A stretch of 64,000 nucleotides of DNA from Parashewanella sp965200795 (GTDB lineage Bacteria > Pseudomonadota > Gammaproteobacteria > Enterobacterales > Shewanellaceae): the NCBI GenBank assembly GCA_965200795.1, contig CBDAVB010000013.1, forward strand, positions 434,001 through 498,000. The letters run 5' to 3'. Within the stretch, counting starts at the first letter, position 1. Every line of letters starts with the position of its first letter. Below are positions 39,908 through 50,500 of the stretch, in pieces. The translations under genes were made by a program, and so were the position numbers. The notes beneath the pieces are model-generated. The model had not been told where the DNA came from. It saw nothing but the letters and a program-made list of their open reading frames with translations, and did not search any database.

Positions 39908-40859
39908 AAGACTACAACCCGGTGTGAAGTTACGTGACGCGGATAAAGTTGCCCGTATCCCGGTAAAAATCGTACCTTCTGAACGTGAAACAACGCTGCG
40001 TAAGCCGGACTGGCTGCGCGTCAAGCTGCCGTCGTCAAATCAGCGTATCACGGAAATCAAGAATGCGCTTCGCAGCAACGGCTTACACTCGGTTTGTGAG
40101 GAGGCGTCCTGCCCTAACTTATCCGAGTGTTTTAACCACGGTACCGCCACCTTTATGATTTTAGGCGCGATTTGTACTCGTCGCTGTCCGTTCTGCGATG
40201 TCGCTCACGGTCGTCCGTTAAAGCCTGATCCCGAGGAGCCGGTTAAGTTAGCCAAAACCATTAAGGATATGAGGCTGAAATACGTGGTTATCACCTCAGT
40301 GGATCGTGATGATCTGCGTGACGGCGGCGCGCGGCATTTCGCGGACTGTATCCGTGAGATCCGTAAGCTCAATCCTGAAATTAAGATTGAAATCTTAGTG
40401 CCGGATTTTCGCGGCCGGACTGAAGCGGCGCTGGATATCATCTCGCAGAATCCGCCGGATGTCTTTAACCATAACCTTGAAACGGCTCCCGCGCATTATC
40501 GTAAGGCGCGTCCCGGCGCCAGCTACCGCTGGTCTCTGAACTTACTTAAACAGTTCAAAGAGCGTCACCCTGACATACCGACCAAATCAGGTCTGATGAT
40601 GGGTCTGGGTGAAACTAACGAAGAAATCATGCGGGTATTACGTGATCTGCGTGAGCACAATGTTGAGATGCTGACCTTAGGCCAGTACCTGCAGCCCTCT
40701 AAGTTTCACTTGCCTGTCGTTCGTTATGTGCCGCCGGAGGAATTCGATGAACTCAAAGAGTTCGCCGATGAAATCGGTTTTACTCACGCCGCGTGCGGCC
40801 CCATGATCCGTTCAAGTTATCATGCTGATCTGCAGGCGATGGGCAAAGAAGTTAAGTAA
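39894..40859 (+). CDS. lipA: Lipoyl synthase
   Basis: LipA inserts two sulfurs into octanoyl groups. The 321-residue radical-SAM enzyme has the auxiliary-cluster motif CEEASCPNLSEC, the SAM motif CTRRCPFC and a C-terminal RSSYHAD with the conserved Ser. It overlaps lipB, so the two lipoate steps are coupled. It is fully intact. Confidence 0.98.
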   Translation: MSRPERLQPGVKLRDADKVARIPVKIVPSERETTLRKPDWLRVKLPSSNQRITEIKNALRSNGLHSVCEEASCPNLSECFNHGTATFMILGAICTRRCPFCDVAHGRPLKPDPEEPVKLAKTIKDMRLKYVVITSVDRDDLRDGGARHFADCIREIRKLNPEIKIEILVPDFRGRTEAALDIISQNPPDVFNHNLETAPAHYRKARPGASYRWSLNLLKQFKERHPDIPTKSGLMMGLGETNEEIMRVLRDLREHNVEMLTLGQYLQPSKFHLPVVRYVPPEEFDELKEFADEIGFTHAACGPMIRSSYHADLQAMGKEVK

Positions 40860-40990
40860 TAAGTAATCCGGCTGTAAGTTTTTTGACTTTTCTGACGCCC
40901 GTCTCAAGCGCTCCGCGGGGTTACTCTTTCTTGAAAGACTGCCGGTATCGGTATGTGACGAGGTTTCAGTTTCGTCGCGCAAAGAGTGTC
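40857..40990 (+). repeat. Dispersed repeat C, copy after lipA
   Basis: This copy begins at the lipA stop (AAGTAATAAGTAATCCGGC) and carries TTCTGACGCCCGTCTCAAGC. It also shares the ACTGCCGGTAT block with the copy after lpxL. Confidence 0.7.
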
Positions 40991-41115
40991 ATACTGCGCG
41001 CGCCGGATTTCCTGATCAAATATTATTAACTTATACTTAATGCGCCGGAAATATCAGCCCGTCGCTGATGCGATACAATTAAGCTATCGAAACAAGAAAC
41101 CAGCAGGTATATGAT

Positions 41116-42294
41116 ATGTCGGTAATAAATAGTGCTCCTACTCCTAGATTAACCCTTATCTCTGATCCGCTTGATAATAATTCGCCTCAGATTGAGATCA
41201 GTGAAGCCAATGCTGAATACGTCAGCAAATGCGCGAACACCCTGAGTAAAGCAGAAATTGGCGGGGGAATTACTTTTCCCGTTGAGCTGAACGGTAAGAC
41301 TCTGCATTACAGCGTCAAAAGAAAGCTGGATAATCAGGGTCAGCAATATTTAGACCTCAATGAGACAAAAATGGGTGTATTGAGATGGTTTAAACAGTTT
41401 TTCCTCGGGGAAACAGAGGCTGAAACTCAGTCTCGGATCCATGTTCAGAATGTGTTAACGAACGCCGTGAAATGTTACGGAGACAAAAAAGCGGCTATTA
41501 ATCACAGGCTGAATGAAAAATGTCAAAGCGTCTATAAAGAGGTGAATACACCAGACAAAAAGCCGACTAATGGATTCCCCGCCGTGTTATACCCGAGTCA
41601 GTGTATTATAAAATGCGTAGAAAACGGAAAAATCGATAAAAGTAAGCCGTTGATTCTGATGCTGGATTTAGATGAAAACTTAACTGCCGCGGCCTCTCGT
41701 AATCGAAGTGGCGAACCTGTACCCAAGGATGATATATATGGTTTAGACTCTGAATTGCCGGAAGTAATAAAGCGGTTAAAGCAACAGTATCAACAGCGAG
41801 AGATCTCCTTTAAGCTGGTGTTGCTGACGAATTCTTTTAAAGATCAGGGGCAGGTTGAGGATAAGCTGAAGGCCGCCGGCTTATCATTAGCTGACTTTGA
41901 CCACGCCCCTTTAAGGGAGAAGCGGGAAGTCTCTCAAAATAAAAAACAAAGAGCGAAAGATATCCTAGACAAGATAACAGATGAAGACGACCCAGATTTT
42001 GAACCTCATCAATACCAAGTTATGTATTTTGATGATAACCAGGGTCATTTAGAAGAGGTAAAACAAGCCGCGTCTGAACAGCTCGGTACTACTAGTGGTT
42101 TCCACGGTTTCCAGACGCTGGCTCATCTGCCTGTCAATAAAGTCAGCAAGCTGACTCGACCAGAAGGAGAACAACCTGAGGCGGATGACGCAGTTAATAT
42201 TGGCAGCGGCAGTGAAAACAAGGCCTGGAAAGTAACAAAAGCTAGGTTGCTTAGCGCAAATGGCCGAGATAGAGGGGGCGAGCGATACGGATGA
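41116..42294 (+). CDS. HAD-like phosphatase protein, possible effector
   Basis: The 392-residue soluble protein has no signal peptide. The second half shows HAD-fold motifs: LMLDLDENLT (D184 and D186, motif I), LLTNS (236-240, motif II), a Lys in NKKQRA (motif III) and YFDDN (D316-D317, motif IV). Motif I ends in Asn rather than the usual Thr/Val. The N-terminal 170 residues match nothing I know. AGG precedes the ATG at a good distance. It is flanked by repeat C copies. Effector use is inferred from genomic company. Confidence 0.68.
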   Translation: MSVINSAPTPRLTLISDPLDNNSPQIEISEANAEYVSKCANTLSKAEIGGGITFPVELNGKTLHYSVKRKLDNQGQQYLDLNETKMGVLRWFKQFFLGETEAETQSRIHVQNVLTNAVKCYGDKKAAINHRLNEKCQSVYKEVNTPDKKPTNGFPAVLYPSQCIIKCVENGKIDKSKPLILMLDLDENLTAAASRNRSGEPVPKDDIYGLDSELPEVIKRLKQQYQQREISFKLVLLTNSFKDQGQVEDKLKAAGLSLADFDHAPLREKREVSQNKKQRAKDILDKITDEDDPDFEPHQYQVMYFDDNQGHLEEVKQAASEQLGTTSGFHGFQTLAHLPVNKVSKLTRPEGEQPEADDAVNIGSGSENKAWKVTKARLLSANGRDRGGERYG

Positions 42295-42597
42295 TGCCGG
42301 CTGGAGTAACAACGTGAACATTCTGACTTACCTGCTGTTAACGTCAGGAGACGGAAAGACGATTGACCTCAGTCGCCGCGGTTGCAGGCCGGTTTACCCG
42401 ACATGGAGAATTTAACACTACACTAAAATGCCGGATAATGACTCACGGCTCCGCAACCCGCCGGAGCCGGGAGTTAAGTCGCTGACGATAGGTTTCTTCG
42501 GAATTTTGGTGCTCAGATTTAGCGCGGTACAAGGCGAGACGCCGTAGCGCGGCAAAGACGGGCGTCAAAAAATGTCAGAAAACTTACGGTCAGCTAC
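42295..42597. other. Non-coding gap between the HAD gene and rimI
   Basis: It holds a GC hairpin (CGGCTCC at 42446-42452 with GGAGCCG at 42463-42469), possibly a terminator without a T-run, followed by a minus-strand copy of repeat C. No gene is seen. Confidence 0.45.
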
Positions 42598-42600
42598 TTA
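42480..42600 (-). repeat. Dispersed repeat C, copy after rimI
   Basis: Read on the minus strand this copy begins at the rimI stop (TTAAGTAGCTGACCGTAAG) and carries TTTTTTGACGCCCGTCTTTG. It then shares GGCGTCTCGCCTTG with the MITE-like copies. Confidence 0.7.
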
Positions 42601-43056
42601 ACATCTCAGCTCCATCAGAATCGCGTCCTCCCGGCCTGATTTCGCCGGATAATAATCCGCTCTGCGCCCGGTCTCAGCAAACCCGGCTTTTTTATACAGT
42701 TTAACGGCGTTCGTATTCGATGCTCTGACTTCCAGCCGTAACACCGCCGCGCCGCGCTGTTTCGAAGTACTGATAACCTGACTCATCAGGGCTTTTCCAT
42801 GCCCGGAGCCTTGAGCGTCCGGCGCGACGCAAATATCCGTTAACGTCGCTTCGTCGATCACCTGATGAACGATGGCAAAACCGATTAACCGGTCACCCAG
42901 ATACACGCCGATATTGTGATAAAGCCGGCCGAAACAACCGGCGATGGTTTGCTCGGACATCGGGTGAGAGCGGGCTTTACGCTCTATTTCGAATATTTCA
43001 GGTGCCGATTTCTCAGTGAGAGTGACAAAATGAAAACGCTGAGTGTTACCGCTCAT
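42598..43056 (-). CDS. rimI: Ribosomal protein S18 alanine N-acetyltransferase
   Basis: RimI acetylates the N-terminus of ribosomal protein S18. The 152-residue GNAT protein has the acetyl-CoA motif VAPDAQGSGHGKALM and RASNTNAVKLYKKAGF. Its start overlaps the holD stop, reproducing the Escherichia holD-rimI pair. Confidence 0.93.
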   Translation of the reverse strand: MSGNTQRFHFVTLTEKSAPEIFEIERKARSHPMSEQTIAGCFGRLYHNIGVYLGDRLIGFAIVHQVIDEATLTDICVAPDAQGSGHGKALMSQVISTSKQRGAAVLRLEVRASNTNAVKLYKKAGFAETGRRADYYPAKSGREDAILMELRC

Positions 43057-43412
43057 TAATTACTCACTTTCCTGTGTTCTAAATAGTCGCAAATCTGTTG
43101 CCAGAGTTGTTTTTTCCCTTCGCTGCCCTGAAATAACCGCCTCATGGGTTGTGACTCAATCCAAGCGGTACGCGGACGCGTTTTACGGCCGCGCATATCC
43201 CAGATGACATCGCAATCTTTAACCGGTTTTTCAGCCAGGTGATATTCGATATCCGAAAGCCGCATTAAAGACAGAATTTCGGCCACAAACTGAGGTGAGG
43301 GGGGGGTATCGTCATCATCATGCAGGATCAGATATTCAGGCTTGCGCCTCGCGCGCGAGGCTAACTGCCAGCGTGAAATTTCCATTGCGTCAAGGTAAGC
43401 CGTTTTATCCAT
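43056..43412 (-). CDS. holD: DNA polymerase III psi subunit (HolD)
   Basis: Psi links the clamp loader to chi and SSB. The 118-residue product is diverged, but its start YLDAMEISRWQLA and its end KKQLWQQICDYLEH match Escherichia HolD in pattern, and it precedes rimI with overlap. With holA at 9061 the window codes for two clamp-loader proteins. Confidence 0.82.
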   Translation of the reverse strand: MDKTAYLDAMEISRWQLASRARRKPEYLILHDDDDTPPSPQFVAEILSLMRLSDIEYHLAEKPVKDCDVIWDMRGRKTRPRTAWIESQPMRRLFQGSEGKKQLWQQICDYLEHRKVSN

Positions 43413-43553
43413 AAATTGATAGCCGGGTAAGAATTATATCGGATGAGTATATCAGATGTACCGCGTGTATCATGTTAACTGATCGTAAATTAGTTCTTTA
43501 AATTGCTCTGACTTCTGTTTAGAGTAACCGAGGTCGCACCAGAGAAGAATGTG

Positions 43554-44588
43554 ATGTTTGATTTAAAAAAACAAACTCAAATCGCACCCGAAAATTTAAT
43601 CGATTGCCACGGAGAGCCGATATTCGGTCAGTTTGACGGTATCGTGTCGGATTTAAATATTGATGATTTTGCTTACCGCGATGTAATGGATAAGCCCGCC
43701 GGTAAATTAAAAAAATATTTTCATTATAAACAATTTCAATTTGTTTCTATTGTTACCCCTCATTACGTGATCGGCGCGGCGATTGCCGACATTCGCTATG
43801 CGGGCAGCGGCTTTTGTTACGTTTACGATATTCATCAAAATCAGCTGATTGAGAAAAACTGGTTACGCCCGGGGGGCATCGGCTACTCAATGGGGCAATC
43901 ACCCGGTCACTCTCACAGCCGTATAGGTAATGCCGCAAATAAAGTGCAGTTTGAAATCATTGACGGAAAGTGGCATCTGCAGATAAGGACCGCGAATATC
44001 AATGCTGACATCAGACTTGAGCCGCCGACGTTAAGCCTGCCCATGGCGATGTGTTCTCCTACGGCTTATAACGGCTGGACTTACACTCAGAAACATAACG
44101 GGTTAAAACCGTTCGGCAGATTAGTGATTAATGAGGAGCGCCAGCCCCTGGATCACGCGCTTGCCGGTTATGATTTCTCGGCGGGTTATATGCGGCGGGA
44201 AACCAGCTGGCGCCGGGCTTCGCTCAACGCGGATACCGGCCAGGGCATAATAGGTCTTAATATCGCAACGGGGGTTAACGAAACGGGTAATTCTGAAAAT
44301 GTATTTTGGATTAACGGACAAAGGCATTTACTGGGTAGCGCGCATTTTAATTTCAGCCGCCGTAACGGCGGTAAAGACGGCTGGCATATTGTGTCCGCTG
44401 ACGGTCAGGTCGATTTGCGTTTCACTCCGAGGAATGTCCGCGGTGAGAAGTTCAATCTGATTTTGCTTAAGCGTAACTTCAGGCGGTTTATCGGTGATTA
44501 CAACGGCGTGATTCATGATAACGCGGGAAAAAAATACAAATTATCAAATGTACTCGGGCTGGCGGAAGATCATTATGCTATGTGGTAA
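43554..44588 (+). CDS. DUF2804 family protein
   Basis: This conserved protein of unknown role has 344 residues and no signal peptide. It has an N-terminal LIDCHGEPIFG segment and a beta-rich body with family blocks such as SPTAYNGWTYTQK and LDHALAGYDFSAGYMRRETSW. That combination is typical of DUF2804, a lipocalin-like group sometimes linked to lipid metabolism. The ATG at 43554 directly follows a GTG; either could start. AGAGAAG is upstream. Confidence 0.85.
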   Translation: MFDLKKQTQIAPENLIDCHGEPIFGQFDGIVSDLNIDDFAYRDVMDKPAGKLKKYFHYKQFQFVSIVTPHYVIGAAIADIRYAGSGFCYVYDIHQNQLIEKNWLRPGGIGYSMGQSPGHSHSRIGNAANKVQFEIIDGKWHLQIRTANINADIRLEPPTLSLPMAMCSPTAYNGWTYTQKHNGLKPFGRLVINEERQPLDHALAGYDFSAGYMRRETSWRRASLNADTGQGIIGLNIATGVNETGNSENVFWINGQRHLLGSAHFNFSRRNGGKDGWHIVSADGQVDLRFTPRNVRGEKFNLILLKRNFRRFIGDYNGVIHDNAGKKYKLSNVLGLAEDHYAMW

Positions 44589-44660
44589 GTACCCGGCGAT
44601 AAGTTATTTCACTTTTCTGACGCCCGTCTTAAGCACTCCGAGGCGTTACTCCTTAGAAAG
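44584..44660 (+). repeat. Dispersed repeat C, copy after the DUF2804 gene
   Basis: This copy begins at the stop codon (TGGTAAGTACCCGGCGATAAG) with TTCACTTTTCTGACGCCCGT and a short tail. It is truncated compared with the copies at 34727 and 38672. Confidence 0.7.
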
Positions 44661-44945
44661 GGGTTGAAGAGCGATTGATTTTAAGCTTTTGAAATGGCGG
44701 GGCTAAGCTGTTTGATGAAGCCCGTTAAGCGACCCGTTAACAACAAAACCGAAGCAAGCTGTCCGGGATTAAGATAGTTTAATACCGCGAATATTCCGGT
44801 TTACTTAAATCGGTTGTAAAATCATCACATTCAAGTTCAGTTCCCGGTTTAGCCGCCCGTATAAACAGATAATCAAATCTTCACAACGAGAATCTTAAAC
44901 TAACTCAGCCGGCTATAGCTATATCACGCGCGAGGAATAAATGTA
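44661..44945. other. Non-coding leader of the OTU-like gene
   Basis: No gene is seen. It should hold the promoter of the downstream gene; GAGGAA lies 10 bases before its ATG. Confidence 0.4.
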
Positions 44946-47333
44946 ATGTCACAACCTGTTAAATCCAGTGAATTAGCGGCGACAAGTCAGTTTGATAATG
45001 TTGTTACGCGGCAAGACAGAGGTGTTTTACCGCTTAAGTTAATTGGATCTGATCAAAAAATCTACGATGTAACTGTCTTCTACAATTTCGAGCGCAACTT
45101 TCTGAGAATAGCCGCTGCGGGGGGGCAACATCTTCCGGAGAATATGAAACAGCGTATTGAGGTTTTTTTCATATTGAACCCCTCAGTACCTAAGCGTTTT
45201 TTCGAGAATAAAGTCTATGAAATAGCAAACTTATCACCCGAGCTGGTAAAGGAAACGATACCCTTCTGGACGAAAAGCCATCACATTCTGTTATCGGATA
45301 AAACAAATTTTTATCCGCGAGACACGCAAGAGAAGTCGGTTTTTCGTCAGGCTGTAAAGCGGATATCCGTAAAAACAAATGAACAATTCGAGCTTTTCAG
45401 CCTTTTGTTTCATCAATCGCAAAGCCTGAGACGCAGGCTCGAACAATCGGATGCTGATCAAAAATTACAATTAACTGAGGTAGAGACCGCGCTCGCTGAT
45501 GAGGAGCTGTCCGGACGGGAGTTGTTTGAGCTGACAAAAGCCTTGTCAGAATGTGAACAATCTGTTCACCTAAGACAAAAGCAGGAAATATTTGATGAAG
45601 AAAAATACTCCGTTATGAATGTTATTTTAAAAGAACCTTCGATAACAACAAAAATAAGGTTACTTAATTTTTTGTGCGACACCGGCGCGGGCTTAAGTGA
45701 CGGTGAGATAATTCAGATACTGCGACAGACATTTCAGCGAAGAGCGCCGTCGGAAATTCATCACATTATCGTTCACCTCAGCAGTATTAATTTAACCCGC
45801 GTTTTAACTGTGAGCTGCGATACCGCCGTAAGAAAAGAAAACCCGTTTTCAGAGCACGTTTTATCATGCTATCACAAGTTAGATTTTCAAAAAAAAATCG
45901 AGCTTGCCCGTACTATGTCAATTGAAGATCACCTGATATTCGTTACCGCCAGCCCCGAAAACCTCGTCCGGTTCTGCGAATGCGTAAATTCATATACCAT
46001 GCTTTGTTTGTCCGGCGATAAAGACGATGAAATCAATAACTGTGATGTATTTATAAACATAATAAAGCAATTTCCCGAGCGGATAATCGCGGCGGTTATC
46101 TGCTATTTTGACATGATTTTTTTACTGCAACTTTTCAGAAAAAGTGATTTATGCGCGGCGATCGGATTACAGGTCATCCATGAGGAGGATTTGTGTTTAA
46201 TCTGCGGTTTAATGGATGATATACAACAAGTTAAATTCTTATCTCATTTAACCAGAACGGAAAATAAAAATAACTGTTTCAGCGTTCTCAGACTGACCGG
46301 TGCAGCCGCCTTCACAAGAGCAATAAATAACCCTCTGCTGTACGAGTTTTATGAGATAAGCAGGACTATGGAAAATATAGTTTGTATGTTTCATGAACAG
46401 GGCACGCACTCCTCAGTTATCGTTGAGGATAAAATACAGGGTGAATTTTCTGTTACGTTTGACAGCCGTCAGCAAAGCGGAATAAAGAATTTATCGAACA
46501 GAATTCAGACCAGATACGCAAGACCGGGTTTTATGTTCCCTTCATCAGTTTTAACTTTAACTTGCGCCAGTGACTATCAGCAATGTCTGGAACAGATCTA
46601 TAGTCCCCGGCCGAGAAACTTGCCGGTCAGCGCGGCACGAACCGCTTTTGACTCATTAACTGATAAGAGTGAAGATGAAATTCTCGCCGTTGGTCGCAAT
46701 CCGATTTCTTCTTCCGGGCAGCCCTCAAAGCCCAATCGGGTTATGACACCGTCAAATGAGCAACTGAGTAAAAGCATAGGCTTGATTTCTCGGCCCGCCG
46801 GCACTCCCGCTTCTGTAAACCCTGAGCGAAGTGATAAATTCATCGTCTATCAATGTAAAGATGACGGCGCCTGCGCCATCAGAGCGATACTGTTCATCAA
46901 AGAAAAAAATTCATATTGGTTAACGCAAGCCGATAAAGCACAGATAATCGCCCATCTGAAGCACAATCACTATGACAAAAAAATAACAGAAGCCATAAAA
47001 GAGGCATTGAGTGAAATCATCAGCATAGGTCTGTTTGAAGAAGTGCTTTCACGGGCGCATTTGCCCGAATCTCTTTACCGGCATTGCATTGAGTCCGGGG
47101 ATTTCACTTTGTACAGCCATCACGGGATCGCTTCCTGCTTTGATAAAAATAACATTCAGCATAAGCTGACTGAAGAGAATCTTTGTCTGATCGCGGATGC
47201 GATCGCTCAGTTTCTGTACGTAAAATTCGGGGTGTCGAGCAGCCGTACTGACGATAAGACTCCGTATATTGAGCGGGAATCTGACAGCGTTCATGTTCAA
47301 GTCCGGGCGCCCGAAGATTTCGCAAGCCCGTAA
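44946..47333 (+). CDS. Large protein with OTU-like cysteine protease domain, possible effector
   Basis: The 795-residue soluble protein has no signal peptide. Residues 1-500 are helical and hydrophobic in phase, like a repeat scaffold, with an acidic coiled segment near 160-200. A Pro/Ser-rich linker (about 555-625) leads to a C-terminal domain. There VYQCKDDGACAIRAILF (634-650) has the OTU pattern D-G-x-C-x-x-R-A, giving D640 and C643 as candidate catalytic residues. A histidine at about 783 (SVHVQV) could complete the triad. If correct, the protein would cleave ubiquitin chains in a eukaryotic host. The domain call is inference from the motif and its position. Confidence 0.65.
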   Translation: MSQPVKSSELAATSQFDNVVTRQDRGVLPLKLIGSDQKIYDVTVFYNFERNFLRIAAAGGQHLPENMKQRIEVFFILNPSVPKRFFENKVYEIANLSPELVKETIPFWTKSHHILLSDKTNFYPRDTQEKSVFRQAVKRISVKTNEQFELFSLLFHQSQSLRRRLEQSDADQKLQLTEVETALADEELSGRELFELTKALSECEQSVHLRQKQEIFDEEKYSVMNVILKEPSITTKIRLLNFLCDTGAGLSDGEIIQILRQTFQRRAPSEIHHIIVHLSSINLTRVLTVSCDTAVRKENPFSEHVLSCYHKLDFQKKIELARTMSIEDHLIFVTASPENLVRFCECVNSYTMLCLSGDKDDEINNCDVFINIIKQFPERIIAAVICYFDMIFLLQLFRKSDLCAAIGLQVIHEEDLCLICGLMDDIQQVKFLSHLTRTENKNNCFSVLRLTGAAAFTRAINNPLLYEFYEISRTMENIVCMFHEQGTHSSVIVEDKIQGEFSVTFDSRQQSGIKNLSNRIQTRYARPGFMFPSSVLTLTCASDYQQCLEQIYSPRPRNLPVSAARTAFDSLTDKSEDEILAVGRNPISSSGQPSKPNRVMTPSNEQLSKSIGLISRPAGTPASVNPERSDKFIVYQCKDDGACAIRAILFIKEKNSYWLTQADKAQIIAHLKHNHYDKKITEAIKEALSEIISIGLFEEVLSRAHLPESLYRHCIESGDFTLYSHHGIASCFDKNNIQHKLTEENLCLIADAIAQFLYVKFGVSSSRTDDKTPYIERESDSVHVQVRAPEDFASP

Positions 47334-47588
47334 GGAACTGTCCCGTAATCCTGAAAAAAGCAGTCGGACGCTTAAACGTCTGATAACCGCCCGCAAAAGC
47401 CTCGCCTTGAATCAGCGTTTTTTCCGGGCCTGAGAACGGCCGGGCTTTAGGTTAAATGAAGTGTGTTAACGGATACAAGGGCGAAACGTTTATCTCCGCG
47501 GGAAAGAGCAGACTCAAAAATTAATGCCGCACCCCGGGAAATCAGAACGTCCGGTTCAAAGCCGGTTCCCTGAGATAAAATCACAACG

Positions 47589-50500
47589 TTAATTACTTTT
47601 AAACATATTCAATTGTTCTTGTGCTTGCTGATTTAATTTTAAATAAGAGACTGTTGAAGTTTCAAGGACTGTAATGATGTCGCTGACGATCAGATGTCCT
47701 TTTTGTTCCGCTTTTTCAGCTTCTCTGATGAGTGTCCGGTTCAGAATACTTTCTGTTCTCTTTCTTACGCCCCTGAGTCCCAGTTTTTTCATGTGCTCAC
47801 CTCTTTTCAGATAGAGCTCTTCAAAATTCACGCAATGAAGCCCTGAAAGTTTTTGTATTTTTTCTTTTAATTCTTGTGTCTTAGCGCTCAGAAAATCAAA
47901 ACATTTTTTGAGCTCACAAGCCGTGTCAGCTTCAACTTTACTAAGCTGAGCGAAAATCAAGGATAATTGTTTATGAATATCAGGCAGGTATTGTGAAGAA
48001 AGGGCTTCCAGTTCTTGCATTTTGGCTGGCCATGACTTAATCAGACTGATTATTACCGCGTCCCGGCTCTTTGTTACCGCCGCGTTCGCGCAACCCACTT
48101 GCTGACCGTATTTAGTTAGCATTGAGTTACATTTAACCATATCCGCGGTTAATTCATATGAAACTTCAAATGTGAACTCGATCACTAACAGACTATATTC
48201 AATGATCAGCTGACAACTGCCCTGACGTTCGGCATTCATTTTTTCTAATGAGGTTTTCAGCAAAGTAATTGACTGCAGCGACTTGCATGTATCCCATCTG
48301 CCGTTGTTTGTTCTGACTTTTTTCATCGTCAGCATTAAAGCGCTCCAGTTCTTTTCAGCGGCAAGCTTATTTAATTGCTCTAAGTTAAAATTTTCTCCGC
48401 TTGCGATAGCGGGAGCGGGTTCTTGCGTCGGATCATAAGGTTTAACGATGTTAATCGCTGACGCCTGTTCAGCCCCGTTATCATCCTCTGTCTCAGATTG
48501 TTTTTGCTGTGCCGGGGGTAAGGCGGCAATCCTTTTATTTTTCTGCGTTTTTTTCTCCCGCTCGAGTTTCTCTAGCTCGAGTTCTTGCAGCAACTGCTGA
48601 CAAAAAGCTTCCGACTGCTGAATATCAGCTTGTCTCAGCTCTTCTTTGAATTGTTCATATTGTTTATTGTTTTCGTTTAACTTTTCGCAGTGTAATTCAA
48701 GTGTCTGTACAAGTACTTCTACTTCAGGTGATGGTGAAATTTTTTTGATTTCCGCTTCATCAGCCTCGACTGACTTTTTCAGTGCTCTGTATTTTGTTTC
48801 GTAAGTACGGTGATCTTTTAACTGTGCTGTTATTTCTTTGCTGCCGTTATCGATATGTGATTTAGTTTCTGTGATATTACTGATTAATCTATTCCTTTCG
48901 GAAATCATGGCCTTCACGTCCGGCTCGAGACTTAACTCACTCACTTTAGCCGCGACCGCCGTCAGGAAGACATTCTCATTTTTTATTAACTCTTCAATAT
49001 CGTCTTTATTTTGTCCGGCGGTCGTGTGATCTGATGCTGAGGTTAATTGCTCTTTAGAGTTTAATAATTTTAACATTCTATCAAAATGCATTTTTAATTC
49101 TTTGTTATTATTTTCAATATGCTGAGCACGTTCTTTGATTTTTTTTTCATTATTTTTCCGCATGGTCTGTAGAGTTCTAAGAAGCTCTTCTTGAATCTTT
49201 TTGCCCTTTATTAAGCTTTTTATTAAATTACTTGAGCTTTTCTGTTTATTCTCCAGAGCAATCAGTACTTTTTTATCCTCTTGCACTTTTTCCCCCAGCT
49301 GTCGCTGCCGGCGAAGATATTTTTCGTGCAGCCATTTAAGAAACCCGCTTTCAAAGCTGTTTTTCATCGTCATTGTGAGATTATCCATTTTCAGCCTCTG
49401 AGTATACTCATGATCCGGTTTTTCCGGGGGGAGTGATTGCGGAGGTTGAATCTGGATGGAAATTTCTTTTAAAAAAATGCGAATAAGATCAAACTTGCCG
49501 GTAAAAAAATTTATGTCCTCACATAAATCTTTCGTATCTTGCGTATCAGAACCGGCCGTCGCCGCTGAAGGCGTGACCGGATCAGAGGCGGGGACAGCCG
49601 CGGCGCGATAGTTCTGCAAAAACATAAAAGTGCCATCCAATGTTGTTAACGCATCCGCTAACATGGTTAAATTCCGGCATGCGAAGTGGATTATACAAAT
49701 ATCGTAACTCAGCTTGAGCGTATCCGTTATTTGTTGTTCTGTGTATTTAATGCTCATATTATCAGGTGATAAGGATGATCCTTTTTTAAAGCATGTGAAA
49801 ACAGACAGCTGTTTTTGTAATATGAGATTTAAATTTATTATTGTCTCATCGTGAATTTGTAATTGCTTGATTGATTTAAAGCCGCGAATTTTTTGATATT
49901 GACGAATGCTATTCTCCAGATGCGCCTGATAGCAGGTTAAAATCTGCTCATCCAGATCCGTTATTATTAGCTCAGGTAACTTTTCAGCGATTGGGAGATC
50001 TAAATTGCGGATTTCATCCATCGCGTTTAAGCTCCAGCAGAGGAATTTCCCGAATTCAATTTTTGACTCAAAAAAGCTTACCGCCTGTGAGGACGGAGGC
50101 TCAATGGGGCTTGCGTCCTCAATTTCCGCGAGATCTTTCCTGACAAAATCTTTTACCGTTTTAAAAGTTATATAAAGAGCATTTAGCGTTAATTTATCCG
50201 CCTCAAGAACTCTCGTATATGAAATGACCTCATGATTGCTGCTGTTTATCGTTTTACGAAATCGGTCGCCGGACAGATTTTGTAAAAGCTCCTCGTGAAT
50301 TGACTGATACTCTTTTGTTAACTTTATTGCTTTTCCTACATAGCCGCTTAAAACCTCCTCAAGTATTAACGGTTTGTTATTTAATACATCCCTAGGTGTT
50401 GACTTTAATTTATTTACTACGTCCTTTGACAATTGGCAGCATATTTGGTTATAATTCTCAATTTGCCTGACAGCTATAGAGCCGTACAAGGATATATCGA

